Shown: positions 1 through 7,924 of the stretch, one piece after another | How positions within the stretch are numbered: position 1 is the first letter of the stretch | Layout: each line of letters opens with the position of its first letter | Assembly: GCF_032999765.1 (NCBI RefSeq) | Contig: NZ_CP136051.1 | Coordinates: 6,466,501-6,530,500 of the forward strand | Source: Imperialibacter roseus | Lineage (GTDB): Bacteria; Bacteroidota; Bacteroidia; Cytophagales; Cyclobacteriaceae | Length of the DNA stretch: 64,000 nt | Direction: 5' to 3' | Program-made: the position numbers and the translations under genes | Notes under the pieces: model-generated | What the model saw: the letters and a program-made list of their open reading frames with translations, nothing else | Told to the model about the DNA's origin: nothing | Databases searched by the model: none

Positions 1-581
1 TGCCTGAATTTTTCTTCTCCGATACGAATAAACTTGGGCTCATGGTTCTGAAAGCGGATGAGCTTCTCTGCTTCAGGAATTTCTTCGGGAATTCCGTTGA
101 TCCAGTCGGTATCTACTCTGGCGAAGTGTGTGTCGTAGCCGCTGGGTGATGTGTAGTGGACTGTAAGCCTGTAGATCTGACCCGACTTTGTGTGAAAGTT
201 TTCAAAACTTGTTTCGAAATGCAGGTAAATCGCAATTAGAATAAAGGCCGCAAACCCAATAGCCAGGCCGCTGATATTAAGCAGGGCATGGGCTCTTTGC
301 TTGGAGAAGTTTCGGCGAATGACTTTCAGGTAGTTGGTTAGCATGGAATAGGTATTTGTTGAACGATAAGTGGCCGAACGTTTAAATGCATAGCTTCGAA
401 AGCACCTGATCACGTTCCACCAATAGATCAGCTTGGCCAGCCCGGGCGCTTTGCCAGCATGCAGCATGGCATAAAAGCTTTCCTCCAGGTCGCCCTCCAG
501 CTCCTCCAGCCTGTCTTTGCGGCAGTACCAGCGAAAAAACTTCAGAGCTAGTGGTGGCGGGAAATGTTTTTCGTGACTCAT
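1..581 (-). CDS. ABC transporter permease with N-terminal permease prefix domain (partial)
   Basis: This is the N-terminal 193 codons of an FtsX/MacB-type permease; the C-terminus lies beyond the window edge. Reading the minus strand from the ATG at 581 gives MSHEKHFPPP, then a short basic and acidic stretch (RKDRLEELEGDLEE, a permease-prefix signature) and a WWN segment, followed in the same frame by MLTNYLKVIRRNF. The latter is where an ordinary MacB-type permease starts (ATG at 344). A membrane segment (LLNISGLAIGFAAFILIAIYL) and the start of the periplasmic domain follow. The start at 581 lies only 11 bp after the stop of the padR gene, so the two are very likely one operon. The family exports or remodels envelope substrates with a separate ATPase; the substrate is unknown. 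Confidence 0.8.
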   Translation of the reverse strand, partial: MSHEKHFPPPLALKFFRWYCRKDRLEELEGDLEESFYAMLHAGKAPGLAKLIYWWNVIRCFRSYAFKRSATYRSTNTYSMLTNYLKVIRRNFSKQRAHALLNISGLAIGFAAFILIAIYLHFETSFENFHTKSGQIYRLTVHYTSPSGYDTHFARVDTDWINGIPEEIPEAEKLIRFQNHEPKFIRIGEEKFR

Positions 582-592
582 GGCCTGAGAAA

Positions 593-919
593 CTATTGTA
601 TGGAAATGGCTGGAATTTGACTACGCAGTTGCTCCCGGAGCGAAGCAATTTCTTCCAGGGCCTTTCGTGCATATGGAGTAAGGTAAAACAGTCTCTTGCG
701 CTTGCCACCTCTAAAGTCACCTGCCTCGCCTAGTTTCGACTCCAGGAAACCCTTCTCTTCCAGCCGGTACAATACCGTGTGGATGGCGCTTATATTGATG
801 CTCTTGCCAGTTTGTTTCTTGTACTCTTCTACAATGGCAACGGAGTAGGCACCATTGTACAATACCCCAACAAGTAGTAGCACGATCTCCTCAAAATTGC
901 CCAACCTTAGATTTTCCAT
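593..919 (-). CDS. PadR-family transcriptional regulator
   Basis: A 108-residue winged-helix regulator of the PadR family (minimal PadR-s2 type). Visible features are the N-terminal helix (GNFEEIVLLLVGVLYNGAYSV), the recognition-helix region (SAIHTVLYRLEEKGFLESKLGE) and the basic wing (RGGKRKRLFYLTPYARKALEE). PadR proteins usually repress the gene next to them. Here the neighbour 11 bp downstream is the prefix-domain permease, a pairing repeatedly seen in Bacteroidota, so autoregulation of the pair is the likely role. The 150 bp upstream are AT-rich, and a weak imperfect palindrome near 935-955 could be the operator. The effector is unknown. Confidence 0.88.
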   Translation of the reverse strand: MENLRLGNFEEIVLLLVGVLYNGAYSVAIVEEYKKQTGKSINISAIHTVLYRLEEKGFLESKLGEAGDFRGGKRKRLFYLTPYARKALEEIASLREQLRSQIPAISIQ

Positions 920-1069
920 ATTTTATTCAGTATTGTAAGTAATATACCGAATCGGCGATAATATGTTTCACTTTTGTAAGGAAAAAGTGAGAGTGGGTCT
1001 ATTATGAAAGCGACAACACCTCCAAAATCAATTTCCTGGCGCTGCTTGCAACAGAATTCTGGCTAGCTG

Positions 1070-3472
1070 TTACTCATGCCTTAGCGACTTGGCAGGGTCA
1101 AGCTTGGCTGCCCGAATGGTTTGCGATGCTGAGGCAAGTAGCGCAACGGCTGCGACGGCGAGGCCCGGGACTAGCAATAGCCAGGGAGAAAGGTCAATCC
1201 TGTTGGCGAAGTTGTCCAGCCAGCCCTGGTAAACTAGCCAGGAAAGGGGTATAGCCAGCACAGAACTAATTACAATCAACAGTAGAAACTCCCGGGTTAG
1301 CAGGCCAAGGATTGTCCGCTCCGATGCGCCCAGCACCTTTCTTATGCCTATTTCTTTGGTACGCATGCTAGCCGAAAATGAGGTAAGTCCAATCAGCCCA
1401 AGGCAAGCAACGAAAATGGATAGGCCTGAAAATAGGGCGACTACTTTGCCAAATGTTTGCTCGCTGGCGTATTGTTGATTGAAGTAATCATCGAGGAAAA
1501 AGTATTCAAAGACATTGCCAGGGAATGAAGACAGGTACTCCTCTTTTACCATTTCAATATTTGACTGGAGATTGGCTGTGTTAAGTTTGATAGAGTAGAA
1601 TTGTCCGGCATCGGGTATGAGCCGGAAAATAAGGGGTTCGTGGCTCTCTTTAAGTGACTGCTGGTAATAATCTTTGGCAATGCCGATTACGGTGTATTGG
1701 TCTCCCCAGAATTCAATTTTGTTTCCGAGCAAGTCTTCCGGGTCGTCGAAACCAATCCACCTGAGGGCAGTTTCATTGAAAATGACATTGGTGGTTTCGG
1801 TACCAAATTCCTTGGAAAACTTTCTGCCAGCTACTATTTCAAGGCCGTAGGCATCAATAAAATCGTAATCCATCCCTACAATTCTATATTGTTTTGCCTC
1901 GCTGTCAGCTTGCGTTACCAAGCGAATTCCTCCGGCGTTCCAGTTGGGCTGCCGACCTGGCACCGAACTCGACGCCGTCATACTTTTGACAGTGGTTTGA
2001 GCGAGCAGTGTGTTCTTGAATGCTGTCAAGCGTTCGGTATATGTAGAGTCGGTTACATTGGGCCCTTTGATCACCAGTGTTTGATCAATGTCGACACCCA
2101 AATCCTGGCTTTTCATGAAGCCAAGCTGCTTTGTTACAATCAAAGTGCCGGCCATTAGAAACACTGATGCTGTCATTTGTAAAATAACGAGCCCCTTTCT
2201 TAGTAAGATGCCTCTTGGGGAAGTGCTCATTTTTCCTTTTAATACGCTTGCTGGCTGGAATCTGGCAAGCACAAACGACGGATACAGACCCGACAAAATG
2301 CTGCCTCCAGCGAAGAAGGCAAGCAACACAAACCAGAAGTAGGCGTCAGCTAAAAATGCATAGGAGACTTGCTGGCCTGTTAGTTCACTGAAGTAGGGGG
2401 TAGCGGCTAACACTATTACCAATGCAATGGCAACAGCCACTAAATTAGTGAGGGCGGACTCCAGCATAAATTGACCCACAAGCTGTCTTTTGTAGGAGCC
2501 CATTACCTTTCTTACACCTACTTCCCTCGCCCGGTTGATTGACCTTGCCGTTGCAAGGTTAACATAGTTGATCCAGGCAATGAGGATAATAAAAAAGCCA
2601 ATACCCAGCAGCGCATACACCGTGTCACCGTCGCCACCTTGCTCAGTTTCATGCATCAGGTGAGAGTAAAGGTGAATGTCGGCCAGGGGTTGCAGGCTGA
2701 AGATCATCTCATGGTTGACCTCTCTGTTTCTTTCTCCAATTCTAGCCTCGACGAGGGTTGGGATTTTAGCCTCAAAGGCCGAAGCGCTTGTTCCTTCTTC
2801 CAGCTTAACATAGTTGAGAAAGCCATCCCACCACCAGGCATCATCTACCTCTGGTTGCCACGAAATGTAAGTAGCAAAAGAAACAAGCACACCAAACTTC
2901 AGGTGGGTATTGCGGGGTTGATCCTCAATTACTGCTGTCACCTTGAATCCTTGCCCACTATTAACGGTAATTGTCTTGCCAACAGCTTCTTCTTCGCCAA
3001 AATATTTGCTGGCTGTTGATTGAGTGATTATGGCGGTGAATGGCTCTTTTAATGCATTTTCTCCACTTCCTGCGACTACCTTGTAGGGAAAAACCTTCAA
3101 GAAGTCATCGGACGCAAAGAAGGAGTTTTCTTCTTTGAAAACCTTGTCGCCAATCTTTACTGTAAAGCCCCAGTGGCTCAGCCTGGCGTAGCTCACCACT
3201 TCGGGGAATTCTTCTTTCAATGCTTTGCCTATAGCTGACGCACCTGCTGCCCATTGCGACCCGAGCTCCCCATTGTTATATCTGTCGAGCCTTAGCCGGT
3301 ACACGTTTTGGTAACCTGGGAGAAATTTTTCATAGCTCAGTTCGAATCTTGCGTATTGAATAATTAGCAGGCAAGCGGCCAGGCCAATGGCCAGACCGAT
3401 GATGTTGATAAAGGAGAAAGCCTTTTGTCTCAAGAGACTTCTAAGGGCCGTAACCAGGTAGTTGCGAAACAT
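1070..3472 (-). CDS. FtsX/MacB-type ABC transporter permease
   Basis: An 800-residue permease with the usual duplicated architecture. It has an N-terminal membrane anchor (about residues 20-40), a MacB periplasmic core domain (about 45-245), an FtsX domain with three membrane segments (about 285-405), a further anchor (about 430-450), a second periplasmic core domain and a C-terminal FtsX domain. The conserved cytoplasmic coupling motif KEIGIRKVLGAS sits near residue 715, and a related REVGVRKVMGS near 320. No ATPase gene is adjacent, as is common for this expanded Bacteroidota family. It lies upstream of and in the same direction as padR but is separated from it by 150 bp, so co-transcription is uncertain. 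The substrate is unknown. Confidence 0.9.
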   Translation of the reverse strand: MFRNYLVTALRSLLRQKAFSFINIIGLAIGLAACLLIIQYARFELSYEKFLPGYQNVYRLRLDRYNNGELGSQWAAGASAIGKALKEEFPEVVSYARLSHWGFTVKIGDKVFKEENSFFASDDFLKVFPYKVVAGSGENALKEPFTAIITQSTASKYFGEEEAVGKTITVNSGQGFKVTAVIEDQPRNTHLKFGVLVSFATYISWQPEVDDAWWWDGFLNYVKLEEGTSASAFEAKIPTLVEARIGERNREVNHEMIFSLQPLADIHLYSHLMHETEQGGDGDTVYALLGIGFFIILIAWINYVNLATARSINRAREVGVRKVMGSYKRQLVGQFMLESALTNLVAVAIALVIVLAATPYFSELTGQQVSYAFLADAYFWFVLLAFFAGGSILSGLYPSFVLARFQPASVLKGKMSTSPRGILLRKGLVILQMTASVFLMAGTLIVTKQLGFMKSQDLGVDIDQTLVIKGPNVTDSTYTERLTAFKNTLLAQTTVKSMTASSSVPGRQPNWNAGGIRLVTQADSEAKQYRIVGMDYDFIDAYGLEIVAGRKFSKEFGTETTNVIFNETALRWIGFDDPEDLLGNKIEFWGDQYTVIGIAKDYYQQSLKESHEPLIFRLIPDAGQFYSIKLNTANLQSNIEMVKEEYLSSFPGNVFEYFFLDDYFNQQYASEQTFGKVVALFSGLSIFVACLGLIGLTSFSASMRTKEIGIRKVLGASERTILGLLTREFLLLIVISSVLAIPLSWLVYQGWLDNFANRIDLSPWLLLVPGLAVAAVALLASASQTIRAAKLDPAKSLRHE

Positions 3473-3665
3473 GGCGGTAGATTTAAGGTGGTACTGTTAA
3501 AAAGGACAAAAGTTACAGGCGAAGGTTGCTTTACAGATGATCCGGGAGTTTTAAACAGTGTGAGCGACGGTGGAGAATCACCGAATTTATGCCTGGTTTG
3601 CAGCTGAGTTCGCTGCGAATTCTGCTGGCAGATGCGTACCTTTACTTACACATCAATCAATAACT

Positions 3666-4208
3666 ATGGATAGATTTAATCCCTGGCACCACGTAAGTCT
3701 TGGCCAAAAGGCACCGGAAATTATTAATGGCATTATAGAGATACCAAAAAACAGCCGAGCCAAGTATGAGCTCGATAAGGACAGCGGCTTGCTCATGCTG
3801 GACAGGGTGCTCTATTCTTCTGTTTACTATCCCGCCAACTACGGATTCATCCCTCAAACCTACTGCGACGACAAAGATCCGCTGGATATTCTGGTGTTGT
3901 CGCAAATCGAAGTGGTGCCTCTTTGCATAGTGCCTGCCAAAGTAATTGGCGTGATGCGCATGCTCGACCAGGGCGAGGCGGATGATAAAATCATTGCCGT
4001 TGCTCAGCACGATATGAGCTGGAACCATTACAATGATATCAGTGAGTTGCCTGATCACTTCAAAAACGAGATCCAAAACTTTTTCGAAGACTATAAGAAG
4101 CTCGAACACAAAACCGTGGTGGTGCACGATTTTATGGATAGAGTGGTTGCCATGGAAATTGTAGAAAAAGCTATTGAGGACTATAAAATCAAATTCAAGA
4201 AAGCCTAA
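3666..4208 (+). CDS. ppa: Inorganic pyrophosphatase (family I)
   Basis: A cytoplasmic enzyme that hydrolyses pyrophosphate to two phosphates and so pulls biosynthetic reactions forward. The protein is 180 residues, normal for family I. The metal-binding signature is DKDPLDI at residues 69-75 (D69, D71, D74), with a further acidic cluster at D101-D106 and the substrate-binding KYELDKDSG at 33-41. An open frame continues upstream to 3570, but that extension has no family similarity; homologues start at [10 protein letters not shown], so the ATG at 3666 is chosen. It is transcribed divergently from the permease at 3472 and is followed by the dps regulatory region. Confidence 0.95.
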   Translation: MDRFNPWHHVSLGQKAPEIINGIIEIPKNSRAKYELDKDSGLLMLDRVLYSSVYYPANYGFIPQTYCDDKDPLDILVLSQIEVVPLCIVPAKVIGVMRMLDQGEADDKIIAVAQHDMSWNHYNDISELPDHFKNEIQNFFEDYKKLEHKTVVVHDFMDRVVAMEIVEKAIEDYKIKFKKA

Positions 4209-4260
4209 ACGAATTACACTAAGCGCTTCGTTTAGTTAATAGGCTCCCATACTAATCGTC

Positions 4261-4297
4261 ATAGAAAATACCTATAGTCAGATTGATAATAACAATC
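4261..4297 (+). promoter_or_regulatory. OxyR-type tandem operator upstream of dps
   Basis: The sequence ATAG-N7-CTAT at 4261-4275 matches the OxyR half-operator core (ATAGntnnnanCTAT) at eight of eight core bases and one of the two inner ones. A second inverted repeat, GATTG-N7-CAATC at 4281-4297, is centred 21 bp further on, two helical turns away, the spacing expected for an OxyR tetramer. It lies about 75-110 bp before the dps ATG. OxyR control of dps is established in Bacteroides; binding here is inferred. Confidence 0.5.
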
Positions 4298-4371
4298 AAT
4301 TCGAGTGATCTATTGTGTGGTTTTGAATGTTATCTAACTGTAAAAGGATAACAATTTAAACCAATAGTATC

Positions 4372-4836
4372 ATGAACTACATAGGAATAGATGAAGATGT
4401 GGCTGCGGGCGAAATCAAAGCTTTGAATAGTTTGCTTGCCAGCTATCAGGTATTTTATCAGAACCTGCGGGGATTTCACTGGAACATCAAAGGAGAGAAA
4501 TTCTTTGGGCTGCATGAAAAGTTTGAGGAATACTACACGGCCGCCGCAGAAGACATAGACGCAATTGCTGAAAGAATTCTCACAATTGGCGGTGCGCCTT
4601 TGCACTCAATCAGCCAGTATCTGAAGGAAAGCAAAATCAGGGAGGTGACTGAGGTAAGCGAGGCAAGAACAGCTGTTGAGAGCATTCTTGAGCAGTATAT
4701 CGAGCTTGTGAATTTGGAAAGGCCTATTCTGGATCAAAGTGCCGAAGCGAATGATGAAGGCACTAATTCCCTCATATCAGACTTGCTGGCCAAGCAGGAA
4801 AAGACCATTTGGATGCTAAGCAGCTGGTTGAAGTGA
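4372..4836 (+). CDS. dps: Dps-family ferritin-like DNA-binding protein
   Basis: A 154-residue four-helix protein that oxidises and stores iron and protects DNA during oxidative stress and starvation, working as a dodecamer. The inter-subunit ferroxidase ligands are all present with the exact family spacing: H36 (GFHWNIKG), H48 (LHEKFEEYY), D63 and E67 (DIDAIAERI). The N-terminal tail is short and not lysine-rich, so DNA binding may be weak. It is a single-gene unit behind an OxyR-like operator, ending in a strong bidirectional terminator shared with the convergent protease gene. Confidence 0.94.
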   Translation: MNYIGIDEDVAAGEIKALNSLLASYQVFYQNLRGFHWNIKGEKFFGLHEKFEEYYTAAAEDIDAIAERILTIGGAPLHSISQYLKESKIREVTEVSEARTAVESILEQYIELVNLERPILDQSAEANDEGTNSLISDLLAKQEKTIWMLSSWLK

Positions 4837-4858
4837 AGGAGCCCGGAACACATGTAAA

Positions 4859-4897
4859 ACAAAAAAGGGTTCATACTGTATGAACCCTTTTTTGTTT
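4859..4897. terminator. Bidirectional terminator between dps and htrA
   Basis: A 15-bp perfect stem (AAAAAAGGGTTCATA / TATGAACCCTTTTTT) with a 3-nt loop. It has T-runs on both strands and sits between two convergent genes. Confidence 0.9.
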
Positions 4898-4916
4898 ATA
4901 AGATAGTTTCTCGCTG

Positions 4917-6383
4917 CTACCAGCCTATGCCATAGAAAGCCTCCGTTCCATCGGGATAAACACCTTCAATCAGTGTTCCGCCTCTTTTGTTGGCCATCAC
5001 TCTTGCCAAGTCCTGAATATTTCTGATGGTAGTTTTGTCGATATTGGTGATGATGAAACCGGCACGAACACCAGCTTCTTTCCATTTACCGTCGTTTACC
5101 TCTGTGGCTTTTGCACCGCCATCGATTTTTAGGTTTTGCATTTCTTCCCTGCTCACATCTGTAAAGTTGCTTCCTTCTATTGAGAAAGAGCTTCTGGCTT
5201 CCACAACCTCGATAGAGTCAGACGTGCTTTTCAGCGTTACCTTCACGGTGCTTTCTTTGCCGCCTCTTATATAAGTGACCTCCACTTTGTCGCCTGGTCT
5301 TTTAACAGCTATTTTTTCCTGAAGCTTGGCTACATTGTCAACGCCTTTGCCATCAACGGCGATAATCACATCCCCTTTTTCAAGGCCGGCGTCGGCAGCG
5401 CCACTGTTGGGGTTCACATTCTCAATCGAAATGCCCTTCAGCACATTGAGTCCTCTGGCTTCAGCCAGGGCAGCATTTACGTCTACGATGTTCACTCCCA
5501 GTAAAGCCCTTTGAACCACACCAAACTCCTTCAAGTCATCCATCACTTTTTTCACAAGCGTGGTAGGAACGGCGAAGGAATAGCCTGAATAAGAGCCGGT
5601 GTGGGTGGCGATGGCTGTATTGATACCAACAAGCTCTCCCCTAAGGTTGACCAATGCCCCTCCACTATTGCCAGGGTTAACGGCGGCATCTGTCTGTATG
5701 AACGACTCAATTTGCAGGTTTCTGTTGCTGGGGTCACGCAGTATATTGATGTTTCTGCCAGTGGCACTTACAATACCAGCCGTTACAGTCGACCTGAACT
5801 CGAATGGATTGCCAATGGCCAGTACCCATTCGCCGACGTTGATATGCTCTGAGCTTCCAAACTTTACGAAGGGAAGATTTTTACCATCAATTTTCAATAG
5901 CGCAAGGTCAGTCGTCGGGTCAGTGCCCACCACCTTAGCATCAAAAGTTCTGTTGTCATTCATAAGCACTTCCACCTCTGAGGCATTTTCCACCACGTGG
6001 TTGTTGGTTACAATATAGCCATTGTCGGCTATGATCACACCTGAGCCGCTGGCACCTGATGGAGCCCTTTGCCCCCTGTTACCAAAGAAGTCCTGGAAGT
6101 ACTGATCAAATTGATTGTTGCTGGCAGTGGGTGTGGAGGTGTATTTTGACCTGATGTGCACCACGCCTGGTGTAGCTGCTTTGGCAGCGTATACAAAATT
6201 AAGTCCTTCTGGCACCACCACACTCGTCGTGTCGAGGAAATTGGAGAACCTTACATTCTGACGGTCTTCGAATGATGAAAACTCATCATTCTGGTTGTTT
6301 AGCAGTTGATACCCGCCTATAGCTATCATCGCACTCAAAAGGGAGGAGAATAGCATCGCTACATAAATCTGTCTTTTATTCAT
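4917..6383 (-). CDS. htrA: Do/HtrA-family periplasmic serine protease
   Basis: A 488-residue trypsin-like protease and chaperone of the cell envelope. It has an N-terminal membrane anchor or uncleaved signal (about residues 7-28), a protease domain with the triad H129 (TNNHVV), D159 (PTTDLALLKI) and S240 (NPGNSGGALVN), and two PDZ domains (about 285-385 and 400-485). It degrades or refolds damaged periplasmic proteins. The length and two-PDZ layout are typical of DegP/DegQ relatives. It is monocistronic and faces dps across a shared terminator. About 245 bp upstream separate it from tRNA-Asn; I see no clear promoter in them. Confidence 0.94.
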   Translation of the reverse strand: MNKRQIYVAMLFSSLLSAMIAIGGYQLLNNQNDEFSSFEDRQNVRFSNFLDTTSVVVPEGLNFVYAAKAATPGVVHIRSKYTSTPTASNNQFDQYFQDFFGNRGQRAPSGASGSGVIIADNGYIVTNNHVVENASEVEVLMNDNRTFDAKVVGTDPTTDLALLKIDGKNLPFVKFGSSEHINVGEWVLAIGNPFEFRSTVTAGIVSATGRNINILRDPSNRNLQIESFIQTDAAVNPGNSGGALVNLRGELVGINTAIATHTGSYSGYSFAVPTTLVKKVMDDLKEFGVVQRALLGVNIVDVNAALAEARGLNVLKGISIENVNPNSGAADAGLEKGDVIIAVDGKGVDNVAKLQEKIAVKRPGDKVEVTYIRGGKESTVKVTLKSTSDSIEVVEARSSFSIEGSNFTDVSREEMQNLKIDGGAKATEVNDGKWKEAGVRAGFIITNIDKTTIRNIQDLARVMANKRGGTLIEGVYPDGTEAFYGIGW

Positions 6384-6628
6384 AACTCGGTTTTTTTTAG
6401 TCAGTTAACACCAGTGTAACGAAATAGGGTCGTCTGTGATGCTACATTAACGTTTTTTAACAGGCATTGTGTTCCGCTAGCTAAAATAGCAGATTGTTGG
6501 CACAAAAAATTATGGTCGTGAATAAGGAAAATATGGCCGCTGTTTTTGCACAATTAAAATGAACCTGCTAATATTGCATTCCCATTTGACGAGCCTCTCT
6601 TTTGGCAAGTCATTCGGAACTAGAAAAT

Positions 6629-6702
6629 TCCTCCTTAGCTCAGCTGGTTAGAGCATCTGACTGTTAATCAGAGGGTCCTTGGTTCGAGCCCAAGAGGAGG
6701 AG
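6629..6702 (+). tRNA. tRNA-Asn (GTT)
   Basis: A 74-nt cloverleaf. The acceptor stem is TCCTCCT/AGGAGGA, the D-stem GCTC/GAGC, the anticodon arm CTGACTGTTAATCAG with anticodon GTT, and the T-arm CTTGG-TTCGAGC-CCAAG. The discriminator base is G and CCA is not encoded. All stems pair. Confidence 0.97.
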
Positions 6703-6713
6703 CAGAAGTAAAG

Positions 6714-6740
6714 AAAGCCATCAGGGATGATGGCTTTTTT
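6714..6740 (+). terminator. Terminator after tRNA-Asn
   Basis: The stem AAAGCCATC / GATGGCTTT is followed by a T-run, 11 nt after the tRNA. An almost identical copy occurs at 7099-7126 after the tRNA relic. Confidence 0.88.
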
Positions 6741-6817
6741 GCGTTTATACTTTTTGTGAATCAATACCGGATCAAGTGGAAAATACGTTCGTCGAAAGTA
6801 GAGCACCTGTTGGTTTT

Positions 6818-6995
6818 GGATCAAGCGGAAAACCTGGGGAGTAAAACTCAAAAGAACATTATTCTATTCAACGATTAGCAGGCAATAAAGAAGCAAAACT
6901 GGTTCAATGCGTCCCGCTTGGACCTTTTGCTTCTTTATGCTAACACAAAGTACCGATGCCAAAAATCAACTCCCCCCAGAAATTCAGATTGATCC
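6818..6995. mobile_element. MITE-like element, copy A (178 bp, 8-bp target duplication)
   Basis: The ends are imperfect terminal inverted repeats beginning GGATCAA (left GGATCAAGCGGAAAACCTGG; right, inverted, GGATCAATCTGAATTTCTGG). The element is flanked by the direct repeat TTGGTTTT at 6810-6817 and 6996-7003. The centre is a hairpin with perfect 14-bp arms (ATAAAGAAGCAAAA / TTTTGCTTCTTTAT, 6885-6938). It encodes no protein. A 179-bp copy with the same ends and core lies at 61451-61629. It is non-autonomous, and no matching transposase gene is in the window. Confidence 0.82.
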
Positions 6996-7011
6996 TTGGT
7001 TTTACAATGTA

Positions 7012-7098
7012 CATTTAACTGTTAATCAGAGCGTGCTTGCGGTTCGTCACACGATTCGAGCCCAATACGCCAATCGATGAGGAGAAGCAGGAGAACAG
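7012..7098 (+). pseudogene. tRNA-Asn relic
   Basis: A degraded copy of the right-hand part of tRNA-Asn. The anticodon arm is nearly intact (ACTGTTAATCAGAG), followed by scattered T-arm pieces (GGTTCG, ATTCGAGCCCAA) and an acceptor-like GAGGAGAAGCAG. The 5' third of the gene is missing. It is followed by a copy of the tRNA-Asn terminator, so the duplicated unit included the terminator. Not expected to make a functional tRNA. Confidence 0.75.
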
Positions 7099-7126
7099 AA
7101 AGCCATCAAAAATGATGGCTTTTTTG
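7099..7126 (+). terminator. Duplicated tRNA-Asn terminator
   Basis: The stem AAAGCCATC / GATGGCTTT with a T-run is the same as at 6714-6740 except for the loop. Confidence 0.8.
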
Positions 7127-7170
7127 CGATTGAGGCCCTGTTAGTTCATATAGGCGAGACTTTTTGTGGA

Positions 7171-7217
7171 CTCCGAGGTGTGTTTTATCCTACCTAATAG
7201 TTTTCTTTAGGAAAACT
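7171..7217 (+). promoter_or_regulatory. Candidate higBA promoter and operator
   Basis: A possible -33 box TTTTTG (7171-7176) and -7 box TAGTTTTC (7198-7205) are 21 bp apart, close to the Bacteroidota TTTG/TAnnTTTG pattern. The inverted repeat AGTTTTC-TTTAG-GAAAACT (7199-7217) overlaps the -7 box, where a HigA dimer could bind to repress its own operon. Confidence 0.4.
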
Positions 7218-7232
7218 TTCTATGTTTGATGT

Positions 7233-7544
7233 GTGTTCAATATCATAACAAGAAGAACTCTGTTGGAGTACTCAAAAAAATACCCATTGGCAGCGACGGC
7301 GCTGTTCGAGTGGTATCACGAATTAGTAAAAGCTGATTTTGAAAGCTTTAATGACTTGAAGGGTGTGTATGGGAATGCCAGTGTGGTTGGTGACGATCGG
7401 GTTGTGTTTAACATAATGGGGAATAAATATAGACTTGTTGTCCGCATTGTATTTGAGTTTAAGGCAACCCAGGTCAGGTGGTTTGGCACTCATACTGAGT
7501 ATGACAAAATAGATGTAGTAACTGTACAATTTAAAAGGAAATAG
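7233..7544 (+). CDS. HigB-family mRNA-interferase toxin
   Basis: A 103-residue protein of the type II HigB toxin family, whose members cleave mRNA on the ribosome. The family pattern is visible: an N-terminal IITRRTLLEYSKKYP, the middle VVFNIMGNKYRLVVRIVF core strand pair, and a C-terminal WFGTHTEYDKID. The start is GTG at 7233; an in-frame TGA lies two codons upstream, so no earlier start exists. The antitoxin gene begins 1 bp after its stop. It lies just behind the tRNA-Asn relic, a typical place for small acquired modules. Confidence 0.88.
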   Translation: MFNIITRRTLLEYSKKYPLAATALFEWYHELVKADFESFNDLKGVYGNASVVGDDRVVFNIMGNKYRLVVRIVFEFKATQVRWFGTHTEYDKIDVVTVQFKRK

Positions 7545-7545
7545 G

Positions 7546-7902
7546 ATGGAATTGGCGGTAATAAAAAACGAAGCTCAATATGAAGCTTATCTTGAATGGG
7601 TGAATGAAATGTTTGACAGAAAGGTGGCTCCTGACTCCCCTGTAGGTAAAAAGGTGGAAGTTGCTTTGCTCCTTATTAAGCAGTTTGAAGACGAGCACTT
7701 TCCAATTCCTTTACCTGACCCCATAGATGCTATCAGGTTAAAAATGTTGGAGCTCGGCCTCAGGAATAAAGATTTGGTGGGAAAGTATGGCAGCAAAGGG
7801 CATGTTTCTTCACTTTTGAACAAACGAAAGCCTTTAACCCTGGAATTGGCAAGACTATTTCACAAGGAATTTAATATCCCGGCGGAGGTTCTATTGTCCT
7901 GA
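7546..7902 (+). CDS. HigA-family antitoxin with helix-turn-helix
   Basis: A 118-residue partner of the HigB toxin. The N-terminal half (about residues 1-60) is the toxin-binding region of this antitoxin type (COG5499). The C-terminal half has an XRE-like helix-turn-helix: DAIRLKMLELGLRNKDLVGKYGSKGHVSSLLNKRKPLTLELARLFHKEF. It should neutralise HigB and bind the inverted repeat before higB. The 1-bp spacing to higB indicates translational coupling. No clear terminator follows. Confidence 0.9.
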   Translation: MELAVIKNEAQYEAYLEWVNEMFDRKVAPDSPVGKKVEVALLLIKQFEDEHFPIPLPDPIDAIRLKMLELGLRNKDLVGKYGSKGHVSSLLNKRKPLTLELARLFHKEFNIPAEVLLS

Positions 7903-7924
7903 GATTTGATTAGTGGCAAGCTTT

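Larger units (their letters stand above)
6703..7011. other. Intergenic stretch holding terminator and MITE copy A
   Basis: This gene-free stretch contains the tRNA terminator, a loose end-like sequence (GGATCAAGTGGAAAA near 6774) resembling the left end of the MITE, and the intact MITE at 6818-6995. I see no protein gene in it. Confidence 0.7.

Noticed and set aside
382-720. 112-codon open frame on the minus strand overlapping padR
   Set aside because: It is out of frame with both padR and the prefix-domain permease, which together explain the region.
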